DNA of 64,000 bases, taken from the NCBI GenBank assembly GCA_913060865.1, contig CAJXTU010000004.1, positions 1-64,000 on the forward strand. Direction: 5' to 3'. A program made the translations under genes and the position numbers. This document shows, in pieces, positions 28,163 to 38,210 of this stretch. Every line of letters starts with the position of its first letter. Position 1 is the stretch's first letter. A model generated the notes under the pieces. The model was not told the origin of the DNA, did no database searches, and saw only the letters and a program-made list of their open reading frames with translations. This DNA comes from an uncultured Cycloclasticus sp. GTDB taxonomy: Bacteria > Pseudomonadota > Gammaproteobacteria > Methylococcales > Cycloclasticaceae.

Positions 28163-28417
28163 ATGCACATTAAAGACCTTTGCACTATTTGCGATCACTG
28201 GACAATCACCAGCATTGTTCATGATAAAGACACGGCTACCTTCACCTGTACACACTGCAAGAATGAGTTCGACTTGCCTTGGAATACGGACACACGGTTT
28301 CTTATTCGCTCTATTCGACATAGCCTAAAGAAACGGATTAAAAAATACCCTGAACTGGCAGCACTAAAAAATGAAGGTGATGCAATTAAGATTGAAAACT
28401 GGGAAGGTGAGCCATAA
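28163..28417 (+). CDS. Small Cys-pair (zinc-ribbon-like) protein, unknown
   Basis: The 84-residue protein starts MHIKDLCTICDHW; a longer frame from 28103 lies within the M23 gene and is not credible. Two CxxC pairs, CTIC (7-10) and CTHC (about 32-35), suggest a single zinc ribbon near the N-terminus. The rest is charged and helical. I recognise no family. It begins one base after the M23 stop codon and ends 25 bp before the convergent der gene. Confidence 0.65.
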   Translation: MHIKDLCTICDHWTITSIVHDKDTATFTCTHCKNEFDLPWNTDTRFLIRSIRHSLKKRIKKYPELAALKNEGDAIKIENWEGEP

Positions 28418-28442
28418 AGCGCTCAAACCTATCGATAAAAAG

Positions 28443-29849
28443 TTAACTATGCTTAGGCTTACTTCTTTTTTTATCTTTAGATTTGCTCTTCTTGCCCTTC
28501 TCAATATTCGTCGCTGATTTCCTTGTTTTCTTTGCGTAAGGGTTATCAGGCGATTTAAACTCAATCCTCACAGGCGTTCCAACCAAGTTCAGTTTTTCTC
28601 TAAACGCATTCATCAAATAACGTTTATAACTACCTGGAACAGCGACGGTTTGATTACCATGAATAATAATAACAGGTGGATTTTGCCCCCCTTGGTGAGC
28701 AAACTTAAGCTTAATACGACGACCGCCCACCAACGGCGGTTGGTGAGCCTTAACCGCATTTTCGAGAATTTCTGTTAAACGCGGTGTAGACATATCAATC
28801 ATTGCAGAACGATACAAAGCACCAATAGACTCAAATAATTTACCAACACCACTTCCGTGTAATGCCGAAATAAAATAACGTTCTGCATATTCAAGAAAAC
28901 TTAGTTTCACATCAATCTGGCGCTTAACTTTATCTCGCTGATCTTCTGATAAGCCATCCCATTTATTAAGACCAATAACAAGTGCTCTACCCGTTTCCAA
29001 TACCATACCTAACAAACTAGCATCTTGATCGGTTACACCTTCACTTGCATCAATAAGGTAAATAACCACATGGGTATCGTCGATAGCACGCAACGTTTGA
29101 ACGATACTAAATTTCTCAACCGCTTCGGAAACTTTAGAGCGTCGACGCACACCGGCTGTATCAATCAATGTGTATTGTGTACCATCGCGTTCAAAGGGAA
29201 TAAAAACGCTATCTCGCGTTGTCCCGGGCTGATCAAACACTACAACTCTTTCTTCACCTAACAAGCGATTAATGAGTGTCGATTTGCCAACATTTGGGCG
29301 CCCAATAACCGCCACCCTTATACCTTCTCCTGCCAACGTGTCATCAAATGAATCTATCTTCGGTAAGATATTAAAGACATGCTTCAGCAGTTCAAGCACG
29401 CCTCTCCCATGTGTAGCAGCAATAGGCCAAGGCTTTTCAAAACCCATTTTATGGAATTCTGCAATATGTGTATTTGCATCAAGACCATCAGTTTTATTCG
29501 CAACTAGCACAACCTGCTTACCTAGTTTACGTAAATTTTGACCGATCTCTTCATCAATAGGGTGAATACCATGTCGGGTATCAACCAAGAAAAGTACGAC
29601 ATCGGCTTCTTCAAGCGCACGCTCTACTTGTTCTACAGCAACGCCATCGATGCCTTCTGATGTAGCCGTAATACCACCTGTATCAACTACTAACGACTTG
29701 ATATCTGCACGTTTAACTAGGCCATATTGGCGATCCCGGGTTAGACCAGGGTAATCAGCCACTAGCGCATCGCGCGTACGTGTCAAATAATTAAATAAGG
29801 TTGATTTGCCAACATTAGGCCGACCTACCAGAGCAATAACAGGCAACAT
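28443..29849 (-). CDS. der: GTPase Der (EngA)
   Basis: The 468-residue ribosome-assembly GTPase has two tandem G domains, each with GRPNVGKST (G1), a DTGG/DTAG switch and NKTD or NKWD (G4), plus a C-terminal KH-like domain. The basic tail (about 30 residues of Lys, Arg, Ser) resembles other gammaproteobacterial Der proteins. It matures the 50S subunit. It is the last gene of a seven-gene run (ndk to der), 3 bp after bamB. Confidence 0.97.
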   Translation of the reverse strand: MLPVIALVGRPNVGKSTLFNYLTRTRDALVADYPGLTRDRQYGLVKRADIKSLVVDTGGITATSEGIDGVAVEQVERALEEADVVLFLVDTRHGIHPIDEEIGQNLRKLGKQVVLVANKTDGLDANTHIAEFHKMGFEKPWPIAATHGRGVLELLKHVFNILPKIDSFDDTLAGEGIRVAVIGRPNVGKSTLINRLLGEERVVVFDQPGTTRDSVFIPFERDGTQYTLIDTAGVRRRSKVSEAVEKFSIVQTLRAIDDTHVVIYLIDASEGVTDQDASLLGMVLETGRALVIGLNKWDGLSEDQRDKVKRQIDVKLSFLEYAERYFISALHGSGVGKLFESIGALYRSAMIDMSTPRLTEILENAVKAHQPPLVGGRRIKLKFAHQGGQNPPVIIIHGNQTVAVPGSYKRYLMNAFREKLNLVGTPVRIEFKSPDNPYAKKTRKSATNIEKGKKSKSKDKKRSKPKHS

Positions 29850-29852
29850 GAT

Positions 29853-31079
29853 TTATTCTTCCGAGAAGCCCTGGTCGGCTACACGCAATGCGGTTATTTC
29901 ACCGTCTATATCTTGCACATAGATCAAACCATCATCGACAATAGGCGCCGCTGTAATAGCCACATCGCTCACTTTCAAACGACCTACTAACGCACCATCT
30001 GTTACATTTAAAATATGTACATAACCTTCATAATCCGCCGTTAACAAATAATCTCCCACTTGAGTTAGTGGTGTTAATTGACGGTTTTCTAGCCTGTCTT
30101 GCAGCCAATTAATTCCGCCATCATTTTGATCCGCAGACCAAATATGATTATTCACATCAACAACAAAAATTGACACCCAGTCTGCCAGCATTTTCTTATA
30201 CGATGACATTTCTGTACGTCGCCAAGAAATTTCTCCTGACCTCACGTCAACAGCAACAACCCCTCCATTAAAGGTAGCCGCATAAATGAAGCGCTCCCCT
30301 GCTAACGGATCAGAGTCAACATCAACCATACGAGATAACGCACCACGCCCCCTTGGCACTGCGACACTAGTCTCCCAGATTTGTAAACCATCTTTTAAAC
30401 GTAAAACAACTAACTTACCATTCGCATAGCCGCTAATAACACCGCCACTTTTAATGATTGGTGAACTGGTTCCACGTAGGCTTAAGGCAGGCACATCTCG
30501 AACATACGACCAACGCTCTTCACCTGTTGCCGCATCTAAGGTATTCACTGCACCATCTATACTACGAACAACAAGGAATCCATCTGAAAACCTCGGTGTT
30601 GATAATACTTCGCTAGAAACCTGAGTTGTCCATGCAGTATCACCATCAGCCAGTTTTAACGCAACGACATCTGCATCCGTTGTGCCAAAAAAAACATGCT
30701 CAAAACCGACCTCTAATCCACCTGATATAGGGAGTTCTGTTTTAACTTCCCATAAGGGCTCACCTGTTTTCTGATCGAGTGCTACTACTAAACCTTCCTG
30801 ATCAGCAACAAAAAGCTTACCATCTGATACCACCATTTCAAGCTTTAGAAAGCGCCTACCTTTACCTTCTGTTACCTTTTGCGTCCACACTGGCGTAAGA
30901 ACAACTTGCTCAGCGATCTCTTCTAACGCATGCGGTGGTGCAGACTCATCATCGTCAGACGTACTCATCATATCGATGATGCTACTTTCTAGACTTTTCC
31001 CTGCCGATTTCGTCTTTTCGACCATACCCGCACATCCGGCTAAGGTCATTACGAGTATAAGCAAACCTATTCGGATCAT
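29853..31079 (-). CDS. bamB: Outer membrane assembly lipoprotein BamB
   Basis: This 408-residue beta-propeller lipoprotein is part of the BAM complex that inserts outer-membrane beta-barrels. The lipobox is LAGC with Cys16. Repeated PQQ-like blades are seen as KLFVADQEGLVVALDQKTGEP, LADGDTAWT, GYANGKLVVLRLKDGLQIWE and similar repeats. Length is normal. Start overlaps yfgM by 4 bp and the stop lies 3 bp before der; the yfgM-bamB-der order is conserved across gammaproteobacteria. Confidence 0.96.
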   Translation of the reverse strand: MIRIGLLILVMTLAGCAGMVEKTKSAGKSLESSIIDMMSTSDDDESAPPHALEEIAEQVVLTPVWTQKVTEGKGRRFLKLEMVVSDGKLFVADQEGLVVALDQKTGEPLWEVKTELPISGGLEVGFEHVFFGTTDADVVALKLADGDTAWTTQVSSEVLSTPRFSDGFLVVRSIDGAVNTLDAATGEERWSYVRDVPALSLRGTSSPIIKSGGVISGYANGKLVVLRLKDGLQIWETSVAVPRGRGALSRMVDVDSDPLAGERFIYAATFNGGVVAVDVRSGEISWRRTEMSSYKKMLADWVSIFVVDVNNHIWSADQNDGGINWLQDRLENRQLTPLTQVGDYLLTADYEGYVHILNVTDGALVGRLKVSDVAITAAPIVDDGLIYVQDIDGEITALRVADQGFSEE

Positions 31080-31771
31080 TTTTCTGTCTCTTTAGCGGGG
31101 TCGTTGTTAACGTCCGCAAAATTAGCTGGAGGTGGACCTAAATCATCAAGCTTTAATTGAATTAAACGACGATCTAATGTTGCATTTCTAAGCGCTGCGA
31201 TGTAACCATGCCGAGCTTTCTCAACGTCACCTAACAAACGGTACGCATCGCCTTTTAATGCCTCATATTGACCAATAAACTCGCCTGGGTTAATACCGTT
31301 CTCTTCAGCAATAACTGAATCAATATCGGCAATAACGCCGGTCATATCACCATCGGCGATTCGAAGCTTAAATGCACGTACACGTGCAATATGTTGGATT
31401 GAATTATTGTCTGCTGTCGTTGCTACTTTTTCTAAAGACTCAATCGCACCTTTGCGATCACCTGTTTCAATTTGCGCTTTAGCTTTATGCATTCCTGCAA
31501 GAGCCGCGTACGGTGTATCGCTATATGTTTCGTCAATTTCATTCGCCAACAATATAGCTGCGTCAAATTTGGAGTCTTTCATCGATTGTGCCAATGACTG
31601 ATAGGTATCAGAGGCTTCTAGCACGTGAGTACGCGTCTTCTCTTGCCAACTTTGCCAGCCGAAAAGACCAATTAAACCCAAACCGACACCAAAAATAATT
31701 GAGCGCGAATTCTCTGCCCACCATTTTTTTATGCTTTCAACTTGTTCTTCTTCTGTTTGATAAACGTCCAT
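31076..31771 (-). CDS. yfgM: YfgM-like tetratricopeptide membrane protein
   Basis: The 231-residue protein has the family start MDVYQTEEEQVESIKKWW and a single membrane anchor at about 25-42 (IIFGVGLGLIGLFGWQSW). A periplasmic TPR-like helical domain follows (about 55-220). In E. coli YfgM associates with SecYEG and PpiD and helps proteins in the periplasm. Gene position between hisS (13 bp) and bamB (4-bp overlap) supports orthology. Confidence 0.92.
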   Translation of the reverse strand: MDVYQTEEEQVESIKKWWAENSRSIIFGVGLGLIGLFGWQSWQEKTRTHVLEASDTYQSLAQSMKDSKFDAAILLANEIDETYSDTPYAALAGMHKAKAQIETGDRKGAIESLEKVATTADNNSIQHIARVRAFKLRIADGDMTGVIADIDSVIAEENGINPGEFIGQYEALKGDAYRLLGDVEKARHGYIAALRNATLDRRLIQLKLDDLGPPPANFADVNNDPAKETEK

Positions 31772-31784
31772 CGTATTTTCCGTT

Positions 31785-33050
31785 TTAACTGTTGTTTTGT
31801 AAAAAGAGTGCTAATTCATGTTGAGGTAACTGCTGTTGCTCTTGTCGATCACGCAAAAACTTTATACTCACTTTTTTTTCTTCAACTTCATCTTCACCTA
31901 GGATCAATGCTAACGAAGCGCCGGTCTTGTCTGCTTTTTTAAACTGACTTTTTAGACTACCACCGCCACAGTGCAAAACAATACCTTTTCCAGGTAATTG
32001 GTCACGTAAACGCTCTGCCAACTGTATCGCTTCTTTTCTCGCTTGATCACCTTGATAAACAATATAGGCTAAAGGCGAGTTAACGTTCCATTGATATTGT
32101 TCTAATAACAATATCAATCGCTCAACCCCCATTGCCAAACCAACCGCGGGCGTTTGCTTACCACCTAATTGATCAATAAGCCCGTCATAACGGCCACCCG
32201 CACACACGGTACCTTGAGCACCCAATGATGTCGTCGTCCATTCAAATACGGTATGCGAATAATAATCTAAACCGCGAACTAAGCGAGGGTTACATTCAAA
32301 ACTTACACCCGCATCATTCAAGTAGCTTTGCAGCTGTTCAAAGTGCTGAATAGACTCTTCACCTAAAGAATCGAGAAGTTTAGGAGCAGCCTCGATAAGC
32401 GTTTGCATAAGTGGGTTTTTACTATCCAGAATACGTAATGGATTAGTATTTAAACGCCGCACACTATCTTCATCTAGCTCTGCTAAGCGCTGGTTAAAAT
32501 AGTCAATAAGAATTTCTTTGTAAGTTGCTCGTTCTTCAAGCGTACCTAGCGTATTAAGCTCTAACGTCAACTCATCTGCTATGCCAAGCTTTTGCCACAA
32601 ACGATATGACATAAGGATGATCTCTGCCTCAATTTCGGCTCCCGACATACCAAAGCACTCAATGCCAATCTGGTGAAATTGCCTATAACGACCCTTTTGA
32701 GGTCTTTCGTGCCGAAACATCGGGCCTTGGTACCACAAACGCTGTATTTGGTTATAAAACAAGCCATGCTCTAAACCCGCTCTGACGCAACTGGCCGTGC
32801 CTTCTGGGCGTAAACTAAGAGAGTCACCATTACGGTCCTCAAAGGTATACATCTCTTTTTCGACGATGTCTGTCACCTCACCAATCGAACGACAAAACAG
32901 ATCGGTAGTTTCAACTAATGGCATACGTATCTCAGCGTAACCATATTGCTGACATACTTCAGACATCGCTTTTTCCAGCATCTGCCAAAGTGGCGTTTTA
33001 TCAGGCAAAATATCGTGCATACCACGAATAGCTTGTAACTTTTTACTCAT
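31785..33050 (-). CDS. hisS: Histidyl-tRNA synthetase
   Basis: The 421-residue class II synthetase has the motif [14 protein letters not shown] at the start, motif 2 [21 protein letters not shown], the histidine-binding loops [15 protein letters not shown] and GGRYDGLI, motif 3 GLAMGVERL, and the C-terminal anticodon-binding domain (from about 325). I rejected the 19-codon upstream extension that overlaps pilW. In the usual gammaproteobacterial order ispG precedes hisS; here pilW is directly upstream (13 bp). Confidence 0.97.
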   Translation of the reverse strand: MSKKLQAIRGMHDILPDKTPLWQMLEKAMSEVCQQYGYAEIRMPLVETTDLFCRSIGEVTDIVEKEMYTFEDRNGDSLSLRPEGTASCVRAGLEHGLFYNQIQRLWYQGPMFRHERPQKGRYRQFHQIGIECFGMSGAEIEAEIILMSYRLWQKLGIADELTLELNTLGTLEERATYKEILIDYFNQRLAELDEDSVRRLNTNPLRILDSKNPLMQTLIEAAPKLLDSLGEESIQHFEQLQSYLNDAGVSFECNPRLVRGLDYYSHTVFEWTTTSLGAQGTVCAGGRYDGLIDQLGGKQTPAVGLAMGVERLILLLEQYQWNVNSPLAYIVYQGDQARKEAIQLAERLRDQLPGKGIVLHCGGGSLKSQFKKADKTGASLALILGEDEVEEKKVSIKFLRDRQEQQQLPQHELALFLQNNS

Positions 33051-33063
33051 AAATCTTCTGTGA

Positions 33064-33843
33064 CTATCGACGGTTAAACTTACTTTTTTCGAGCAAACCC
33101 ACTTCATGAGAGTCGGGGTAGAGTTGTTTTAATTGTAAAATATAACTGGCAACACTATTGTTATCACCCAGCTTACTTTCTGCTTGGATACCGAGCCATA
33201 ACGATGCCGGCGTATGCTTATTGACCGCCTTAAAACGCTGTAGATAAGCTCTGACAGATAAATAATTTTTCATCTCAAATTTTAACTTTGCCATTTGCAA
33301 CAAGGTGATAGCGGAACGCTTGTCTCGCTGTAACGCAGTTCGATAATAGCTTTCCGCTTCTTCTAAATCGCCTGCTTTCCATGCGCAGGTTCCTGCATTG
33401 GTTAGGGCGACAACGGGGGATCTATACAATGGATTTTTTAATGCAATATTAAAATGCTGATCGGCCAAGTCAAATTCCTTAATTCCACACAAATAACGTG
33501 CATAATTATTTTGCGCACTAGAGTTTTTAGGACTTAAGTTAACCGCTTCTTTGTAGTGTTTGCCTGCGAGCGACTGTTCACCTAGCCGATCATAAAGTAC
33601 TGCAAGAACGTTATGGGCATTACTTGAAAAAGGATCGATGTTAATCGCTGCCTTTAGTTTTTCTAACGCAACCTCATTCATTCCCCTGTTCATGTATTCC
33701 ACCCCGAGTGAAACATATACGTCAGCAGGGCTTTTTTCCGCACCTTGAATAGACGAATTACTTTCTTTAACTTGTTGAGGTTGGCAAGCAGCAATAGCTA
33801 CCGCAACGAACGCCATCATTAACCGAAAACTCCATTTTCTCAT
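33064..33843 (-). CDS. pilW: Type IV pilus assembly lipoprotein PilW/PilF
   Basis: The 259-residue TPR lipoprotein has lipobox AIAAC (Cys20) and about six TPR units, for example [21 protein letters not shown] and [16 protein letters not shown]. It is the pilotin that helps the PilQ secretin assemble in the outer membrane. Position between rlmN (4-bp overlap) and hisS fits the conserved locus. No other pilus gene is in the window. Confidence 0.92.
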   Translation of the reverse strand: MRKWSFRLMMAFVAVAIAACQPQQVKESNSSIQGAEKSPADVYVSLGVEYMNRGMNEVALEKLKAAINIDPFSSNAHNVLAVLYDRLGEQSLAGKHYKEAVNLSPKNSSAQNNYARYLCGIKEFDLADQHFNIALKNPLYRSPVVALTNAGTCAWKAGDLEEAESYYRTALQRDKRSAITLLQMAKLKFEMKNYLSVRAYLQRFKAVNKHTPASLWLGIQAESKLGDNNSVASYILQLKQLYPDSHEVGLLEKSKFNRR

Positions 33844-34919
33844 AGCCCTGCCGCCTGTTGTTTCTTTAACTGTCGCTTAGTTTTATCTTTTACCTTACCG
33901 ACTAACTGGCCACAAGCGGCATCAATATCATCGCCTCGCGTTTTACGTGTGGTTGTTACTAAACCAGCTTCTTTCAATACATCGGTAAAACGATGTATTG
34001 CATTATTGCTCGACCGTTTGTACTGAGTATTCGGAAATGGATTAAAAGGAATTAAGTTTACTTTTGAAGGCACATCTGCCAATAGACGTTTTAATTCATG
34101 CGCTTGCTCTACCGAGTCATTGACACCGCTTAACATAACGTATTCAAATGTTACTTTTCGTCGCTTTTCACCTTTAATGTAGTGTTTGCACGCTTCTAGC
34201 AATTCAGCAATAGGGTATTTTTTATTAATGGGTACTAACTCATTTCTAAGCTCATCATTCGGTGCATGTAAAGATACGGCTAAACTAGCATCACTAACCT
34301 CAGCTAGCCGATACATCGCCGGCACAATCCCTGATGTACTGACTGTTACACGTCGTTTCGCCAAGCCATATGCAAAATCATCCATCATTAAATCTAACGC
34401 GGCGACGGTGTTGTTAAAATTAAGCAACGGTTCGCCCATCCCCATCATCACAACATTTGTTAAATTAGCTTTCCCTTCCAACGCTCTTGCTGCCACCCAA
34501 ACTTGACCGATAATTTCAGCCGTTGATAGGTTACGGTTAAAGCCTTGTTGAGCGGTTGAACAAAACGTACATTCTAGTGCACAACCTACTTGTGATGAAA
34601 CACACAACGTACCACGACCATCTTCTGGAATGAAAACTGTTTCAATACGATTTTGCCCATCTAATTCCAGCACCCATTTGTAAGTACCATCGTCAGACTT
34701 TTGCTCGAGAACGATTTCTGGAACGCGAACTTCAGCCATATCAGCAAGACGAATTCTTAACGCCTTGCTGATATTAGTCATTAACTCAAAATCGGAAACA
34801 CCTTCTTGGTGAACCCATTTTAAAACCTGCGTTGCACGAAACGGCTTCTCACCCATCTCGGTAAAAAGTGCTTCTAGACCTTTACGGTCTAAGTTCAACA
34901 GGTTTAGTTTAGAGCTCAT
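33840..34919 (-). CDS. rlmN: 23S rRNA/tRNA adenine-C2 methyltransferase RlmN
   Basis: The 359-residue radical-SAM enzyme methylates A2503 of 23S rRNA and A37 of some tRNAs. The cluster motif [10 protein letters not shown] (CxxxCxxC) lies near residues 112-121, with GMGEPLLN and SVSLHAPND downstream. The methyl-carrier Cys pair is completed by the Cys in [10 protein letters not shown] near the C-terminus. It overlaps pilW by 4 bp and follows ndk by 6 bp. Confidence 0.97.
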   Translation of the reverse strand: MSSKLNLLNLDRKGLEALFTEMGEKPFRATQVLKWVHQEGVSDFELMTNISKALRIRLADMAEVRVPEIVLEQKSDDGTYKWVLELDGQNRIETVFIPEDGRGTLCVSSQVGCALECTFCSTAQQGFNRNLSTAEIIGQVWVAARALEGKANLTNVVMMGMGEPLLNFNNTVAALDLMMDDFAYGLAKRRVTVSTSGIVPAMYRLAEVSDASLAVSLHAPNDELRNELVPINKKYPIAELLEACKHYIKGEKRRKVTFEYVMLSGVNDSVEQAHELKRLLADVPSKVNLIPFNPFPNTQYKRSSNNAIHRFTDVLKEAGLVTTTRKTRGDDIDAACGQLVGKVKDKTKRQLKKQQAAGL

Positions 34920-34925
34920 TAACTA

Positions 34926-35357
34926 TTAACGAAGACGTTCGCAAAGTTCGTTATCGTTAAAGAAGAATTTAATTTCTTCTGCTGCTGTTTCAGCAGCATC
35001 TGAACCATGCACTGCATTTTCATCAATGCTATCAGCAAAATCTTTACGAATTGTGCCTGCATCTGCTTCAGCAGGATTTGTAGCACCCATCACTTCACGA
35101 TTTTTAAGAATGGCATTTTCACCTTCAAGCACCTGTACCATCACTGGACCAGAAATCATAAACTCAACTAAATCGTTATAAAAAGGGCGTTCTTTATGCA
35201 CAGCATAGAACCCCTCTGCTTGCTCACGTGAAAGCTGCAACATTTTAGACGCAACAATTTTTAAACCGGCTTCTTCAAAGCGAGCATAAATCTGTCCAAT
35301 TACATTTTTTGCAACTGCATCTGGTTTTACAATAGAAAAAGTACGCTCAAGCGCCAT
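34926..35357 (-). CDS. ndk: Nucleoside diphosphate kinase
   Basis: This 143-residue hexamer-type enzyme balances NTP and dNTP pools. It starts [15 protein letters not shown], contains the active-site [21 protein letters not shown] with the phospho-His at about 118, and [14 protein letters not shown]. It is the first gene of the operon to der, because a minus-strand terminator (35391-35412) separates it from iscA. GGAG lies upstream of the ATG. Confidence 0.97.
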   Translation of the reverse strand: MALERTFSIVKPDAVAKNVIGQIYARFEEAGLKIVASKMLQLSREQAEGFYAVHKERPFYNDLVEFMISGPVMVQVLEGENAILKNREVMGATNPAEADAGTIRKDFADSIDENAVHGSDAAETAAEEIKFFFNDNELCERLR

Positions 35358-35390
35358 AGTATTACTCCAACAATATAAATTAATTTTAGA

Positions 35391-35412
35391 AAAAACCGTG
35401 TAAATTCACGGC
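35391..35412 (-). terminator. Rho-independent terminator between iscA and ndk
   Basis: Minus strand: CCGTG, loop AATTTA, CACGG, then six T. G-U extends the stem by one pair. It ends the iscA transcript before the ndk operon. Confidence 0.78.
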
Positions 35413-35536
35413 ATTAGGTTATCTGGCAATAGACTGCCATAAAACACGTAGTTTACAGATTACAACACTTTCTAGCAATCAAGTAATGACTTGTTAATAC
35501 CGCTTTTATCAGCTCGAATGGCTAATAGAAAATGAT

Positions 35537-35866
35537 TTAAGTGTCGACAGTGAAACTTTCACCACATCCACACGCGTCGGTAACATTTGGGTTATTAAAT
35601 TTAAACGCCGAATTAATGCCTTCTCTGGCAAAATCTAATTCTAAACCGTCTAGAAAACTAAGCGACTCTTGGTTGATAATAACCTTCACGCCATGTTCCT
35701 CAAAGACAGTATCAGCAGGCTCAACCTTATCTGCAAAATCAATAACATAAGAATAACCAGAGCAACCAGACTCCCGAACACCTAAACGCAAACCTAAACC
35801 CTTTCCTCGCTTATTTAATTGATCTTGTACTTGAATTGCTGCACTTTCAGTTAATTTAACAGACAT
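35537..35866 (-). CDS. iscA: Iron-sulfur assembly protein IscA (A-type carrier)
   Basis: The 109-residue A-type carrier has the three conserved ligands C35 (ESGCSGYSY), C99 and C101 (ACGCGESF), and the NPN motif before them. It receives Fe-S clusters from the scaffold and delivers them to target proteins. IscA and ErpA are close relatives; the [11 protein letters not shown] ending and FVLD-type core favour IscA. No iscR, iscS, iscU, hscBA or fdx flank it, and it is terminated before ndk, so it is a solitary gene here. Confidence 0.9.
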   Translation of the reverse strand: MSVKLTESAAIQVQDQLNKRGKGLGLRLGVRESGCSGYSYVIDFADKVEPADTVFEEHGVKVIINQESLSFLDGLELDFAREGINSAFKFNNPNVTDACGCGESFTVDT

Positions 35867-36208
35867 ACCACCCTCAATAATTATTAATTACTTACAAACA
35901 ACTTAGAGCCTGTAACATCTACTAGGTTCCATTGTCACTTCAAACATTCCCGCTATTCTGGTTACATAAAATCACACGCGGCACCAACCTTGATGACTTC
36001 AATGAGCACTTTTATGAATACCGTAGCGTCACTAACAAAATGCAACTCTGTCATCAGCAAGCCTTTCTCTTGCCATTCATTAGTAGCAGTTCCCATACTA
36101 TGCCCCTAACATGCCCACTAATCAGGTTTCATTATTTCATATAAAGCATGACATTTTACATGAACTATTTTCCAATCGACATTTATCCCAAAACATTAAC
36201 GTTCTTTA
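35867..36208. other. Intergenic region between iscA and tatB
   Basis: The region is AT-rich and carries no convincing gene; short open frames have poor codon character. It must hold the iscA promoter. I see no repeat or RNA structure worth naming. Confidence 0.6.
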
Positions 36209-36238
36209 TTGGTTAGCACACAAACTTTATCTTATACT
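36209..36238 (+). promoter_or_regulatory. Sigma-70 promoter of tatB
   Basis: TTGGTT (36209-36214), 18-bp spacer, TATACT (36233-36238). The predicted start is about 47 bases before the tatB ATG. Confidence 0.62.
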
Positions 36239-36291
36239 GAGAGCATGATTTTCTAAAACAGCCGCACTCTTTCATTATTGCTTAACTACTT

Positions 36292-36636
36292 ATGTTTGAT
36301 ATTGGATTTTTTGAACTATGCTTAATCGGCATTATCGCACTTCTAGTGATTGGCCCCGAAAAACTCCCTCGCGTTGCACGGACAATCGGGTTATGGATTG
36401 GAAAAGCTCAAGGAATGGTAAAAACAGTTAAGTATGAAATTGATGAGCAAGTGCGCGTTGAAGAACTAAAGCAATCTATAGAGCGAGCTAAACACACGCT
36501 TGACAGTAGTGCTTCAGAATCAATTAAAAGCGTTGAGTCATCTGTCGAAGATGTACACGACCAGATTCAAGACACACTCGTGCATGATATTGATAACCCT
36601 ACTAAGCCAGCACCAACAACCAAATCGGCAGAGTAA
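36292..36636 (+). CDS. tatB: Sec-independent translocase subunit TatB
   Basis: The 114-residue protein has the TatA/B start MFDIGFFELCLIGIIALLVIGP: one membrane helix (about 6-21), then GPEKLPRVART amphipathic helix and a long charged cytoplasmic helix. The Glu in the membrane helix (FFEL) and the charged tail are TatB-like, not TatA-like. It cooperates with TatC in binding twin-arginine signal peptides. Unusually it stands without tatA or tatC, and its 3' end overlaps a convergent transporter by 35 bp. Confidence 0.88.
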   Translation: MFDIGFFELCLIGIIALLVIGPEKLPRVARTIGLWIGKAQGMVKTVKYEIDEQVRVEELKQSIERAKHTLDSSASESIKSVESSVEDVHDQIQDTLVHDIDNPTKPAPTTKSAE

Positions 36637-37555
36637 CAAAAAATAACGCTGTACTGGCCACTAGGACGGTAGACAGTAACTCAGTATTCAAACCGTAACG
36701 CTCACTCAAAATCATTGTTGCCATCATCGAAGGCGTTGAAGCTATTAATACCGTTGCCTCTATCGTCTTTGCATCTGTCATCGTTGAACTAGCCGTAAAA
36801 TAAACCACCGCCGGAACAACAAGCAGCTTTATTGCAGATGCTAAAATGGCAATCCCTTTATGCTTTCTCAGGCTACCAAATGATAACGACATACCGACCA
36901 CCAACAACATACCTGACATAGTAATATTACCTAACATAGTCGTGCTTTTTTGAAGGAAAAGGGGCAGACTAATATCGTAAATATTCATCAGAATTGCAGC
37001 AATAAAGGCCCAAATAGGCGGCAAACTTAACAATGACTTAAAGAACCTTAACGGCGTTTGCTTCTCTTCATCATTTTCTCCCCACTCAATCGCTATCCAT
37101 AAACCGACAATCCATAACATCGGAGTTATTGCCATAATATCAACATAAATGGCAAATTTTGCCGCATCATTACCCTGCATGGCCTGCAGTAATGGCACCC
37201 CAAGTGAAATAATATTCCCCAAGCCGCAAACAAGCATTAGCGCGCCCAGCTCAGGCTTACCCCAACCCTGGCGTTTCAACCAAGGGTAAAATACCCAACA
37301 AGCCAGCATACCTGCAACAATACCGACATTTGACACCATTGGCGCACTAAAAATATCACCCGACAACTCCACATTAGGGATGACAGAAAAAATAAGCGCA
37401 GGGTAAAATAAATTTATCACCAAGGTACTAATCACACGTCGCGTTTCCTGCAACGTTAAGCCTGCCGGTTCCCAATGTCTCAGCAAAACACCCATTAAGA
37501 TAATAAATGCACTGGGTAATAACGCCGCATTAATTTGATCCAATATTTCAGTCAT
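36602..37555 (-). CDS. AEC (auxin efflux carrier) family transporter
   Basis: The 317-residue membrane protein has about ten hydrophobic helices in two halves. It contains GLGNIISLGVPLLQAMQG near residue 110 and a Pro-containing STPSMMATMILSERYG near 270, matching the broken-helix repeats of AEC carriers. Substrates in this family are organic anions such as malonate or dicarboxylates; none can be assigned. Single gene, convergent with tatB (35-bp overlap), followed upstream by the cold-shock gene and its terminator. Confidence 0.87.
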   Translation of the reverse strand: MTEILDQINAALLPSAFIILMGVLLRHWEPAGLTLQETRRVISTLVINLFYPALIFSVIPNVELSGDIFSAPMVSNVGIVAGMLACWVFYPWLKRQGWGKPELGALMLVCGLGNIISLGVPLLQAMQGNDAAKFAIYVDIMAITPMLWIVGLWIAIEWGENDEEKQTPLRFFKSLLSLPPIWAFIAAILMNIYDISLPLFLQKSTTMLGNITMSGMLLVVGMSLSFGSLRKHKGIAILASAIKLLVVPAVVYFTASSTMTDAKTIEATVLIASTPSMMATMILSERYGLNTELLSTVLVASTALFFVTLPIWLLVLA

Positions 37556-37620
37556 TAGTTTCTAACCTTAAATTTTCAAGCTAATCATACATTAAGAACA
37601 CGCCCACAAAGTTATTAGAC

Positions 37621-37652
37621 AAAAAAAAGCCCCGCTTGAAGCGAGGCTTTTT
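37621..37652 (-). terminator. Terminator of the cold-shock gene
   Basis: The stem AAAGCC-CGCT with its complement has one mismatch, a GAA-type loop, and an 8-base T-run on the minus strand (A-run at 37621-37628). It also has T's on the plus side, so it could act both ways. Confidence 0.88.
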
Positions 37653-37667
37653 CATGCAAATAGAAGC

Positions 37668-37868
37668 TTAAGCTGTAACGTTGACAGCTTGTGGTCCTTT
37701 AGGACCATTCTCTACGTCGAAGCTTACTTGTTGACCTTCGTTTAACGTACGGAAACCTTCGCTTGCGATAGCTGAGAAATGTACGAATACATCTTTACTG
37801 CCATCTTCTGGAGTGATAAAGCCGAAGCCTTTTGATTCGTTAAACCACTTAACTGTTCCTGTTGCCAT
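37668..37868 (-). CDS. Cold-shock domain protein (CspA family)
   Basis: The 66-residue single-domain protein starts [18 protein letters not shown] with RNP1 (KGFGFI) and RNP2 (VFVHF) and ends GPQAVNVTA. It binds single-stranded RNA or DNA and melts structures. The ATG at 37868 has GAGG before it; the 42 upstream codons are leader, not protein. The leader is unusually AT-rich and runs at least 100 bases without a gene, as expected for csp mRNAs, though I cannot define a cold-box. Confidence 0.95.
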   Translation of the reverse strand: MATGTVKWFNESKGFGFITPEDGSKDVFVHFSAIASEGFRTLNEGQQVSFDVENGPKGPQAVNVTA

Positions 37869-38210
37869 GATAATTACCTCAATAAAATTAAAAAAATTAA
37901 AAAATGTTACAAATCTTACAAGGAAATTAACAAGAGCAGATCTTACAAAAACCAGTAGAGAATGTAGCGAACATGATTCTAACGTAATTTTCACATAAAA
38001 ACAGTAGTTTATTAAAGTTTACTGGACTTATCTCACAACCTAGCTCAGCTATCAGGTACAATGCGCACCATCAAAATGGTTGTGCTGATCGGTCTGCACC
38101 CACCTCAAATGCGGCACTATTAGAAAATAATGTCCAACGTAATTAATCATTGTTTCCACCTCGACCGTGCCATACAAACGATGGCGGCTGGACTCATGGA
38201 GAAAAAACAC

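Noticed and set aside
35932-36144. 70-codon frame before tatB
   Set aside because: No ribosome-binding site, biased toward chance codons, no domain; also a poor start.
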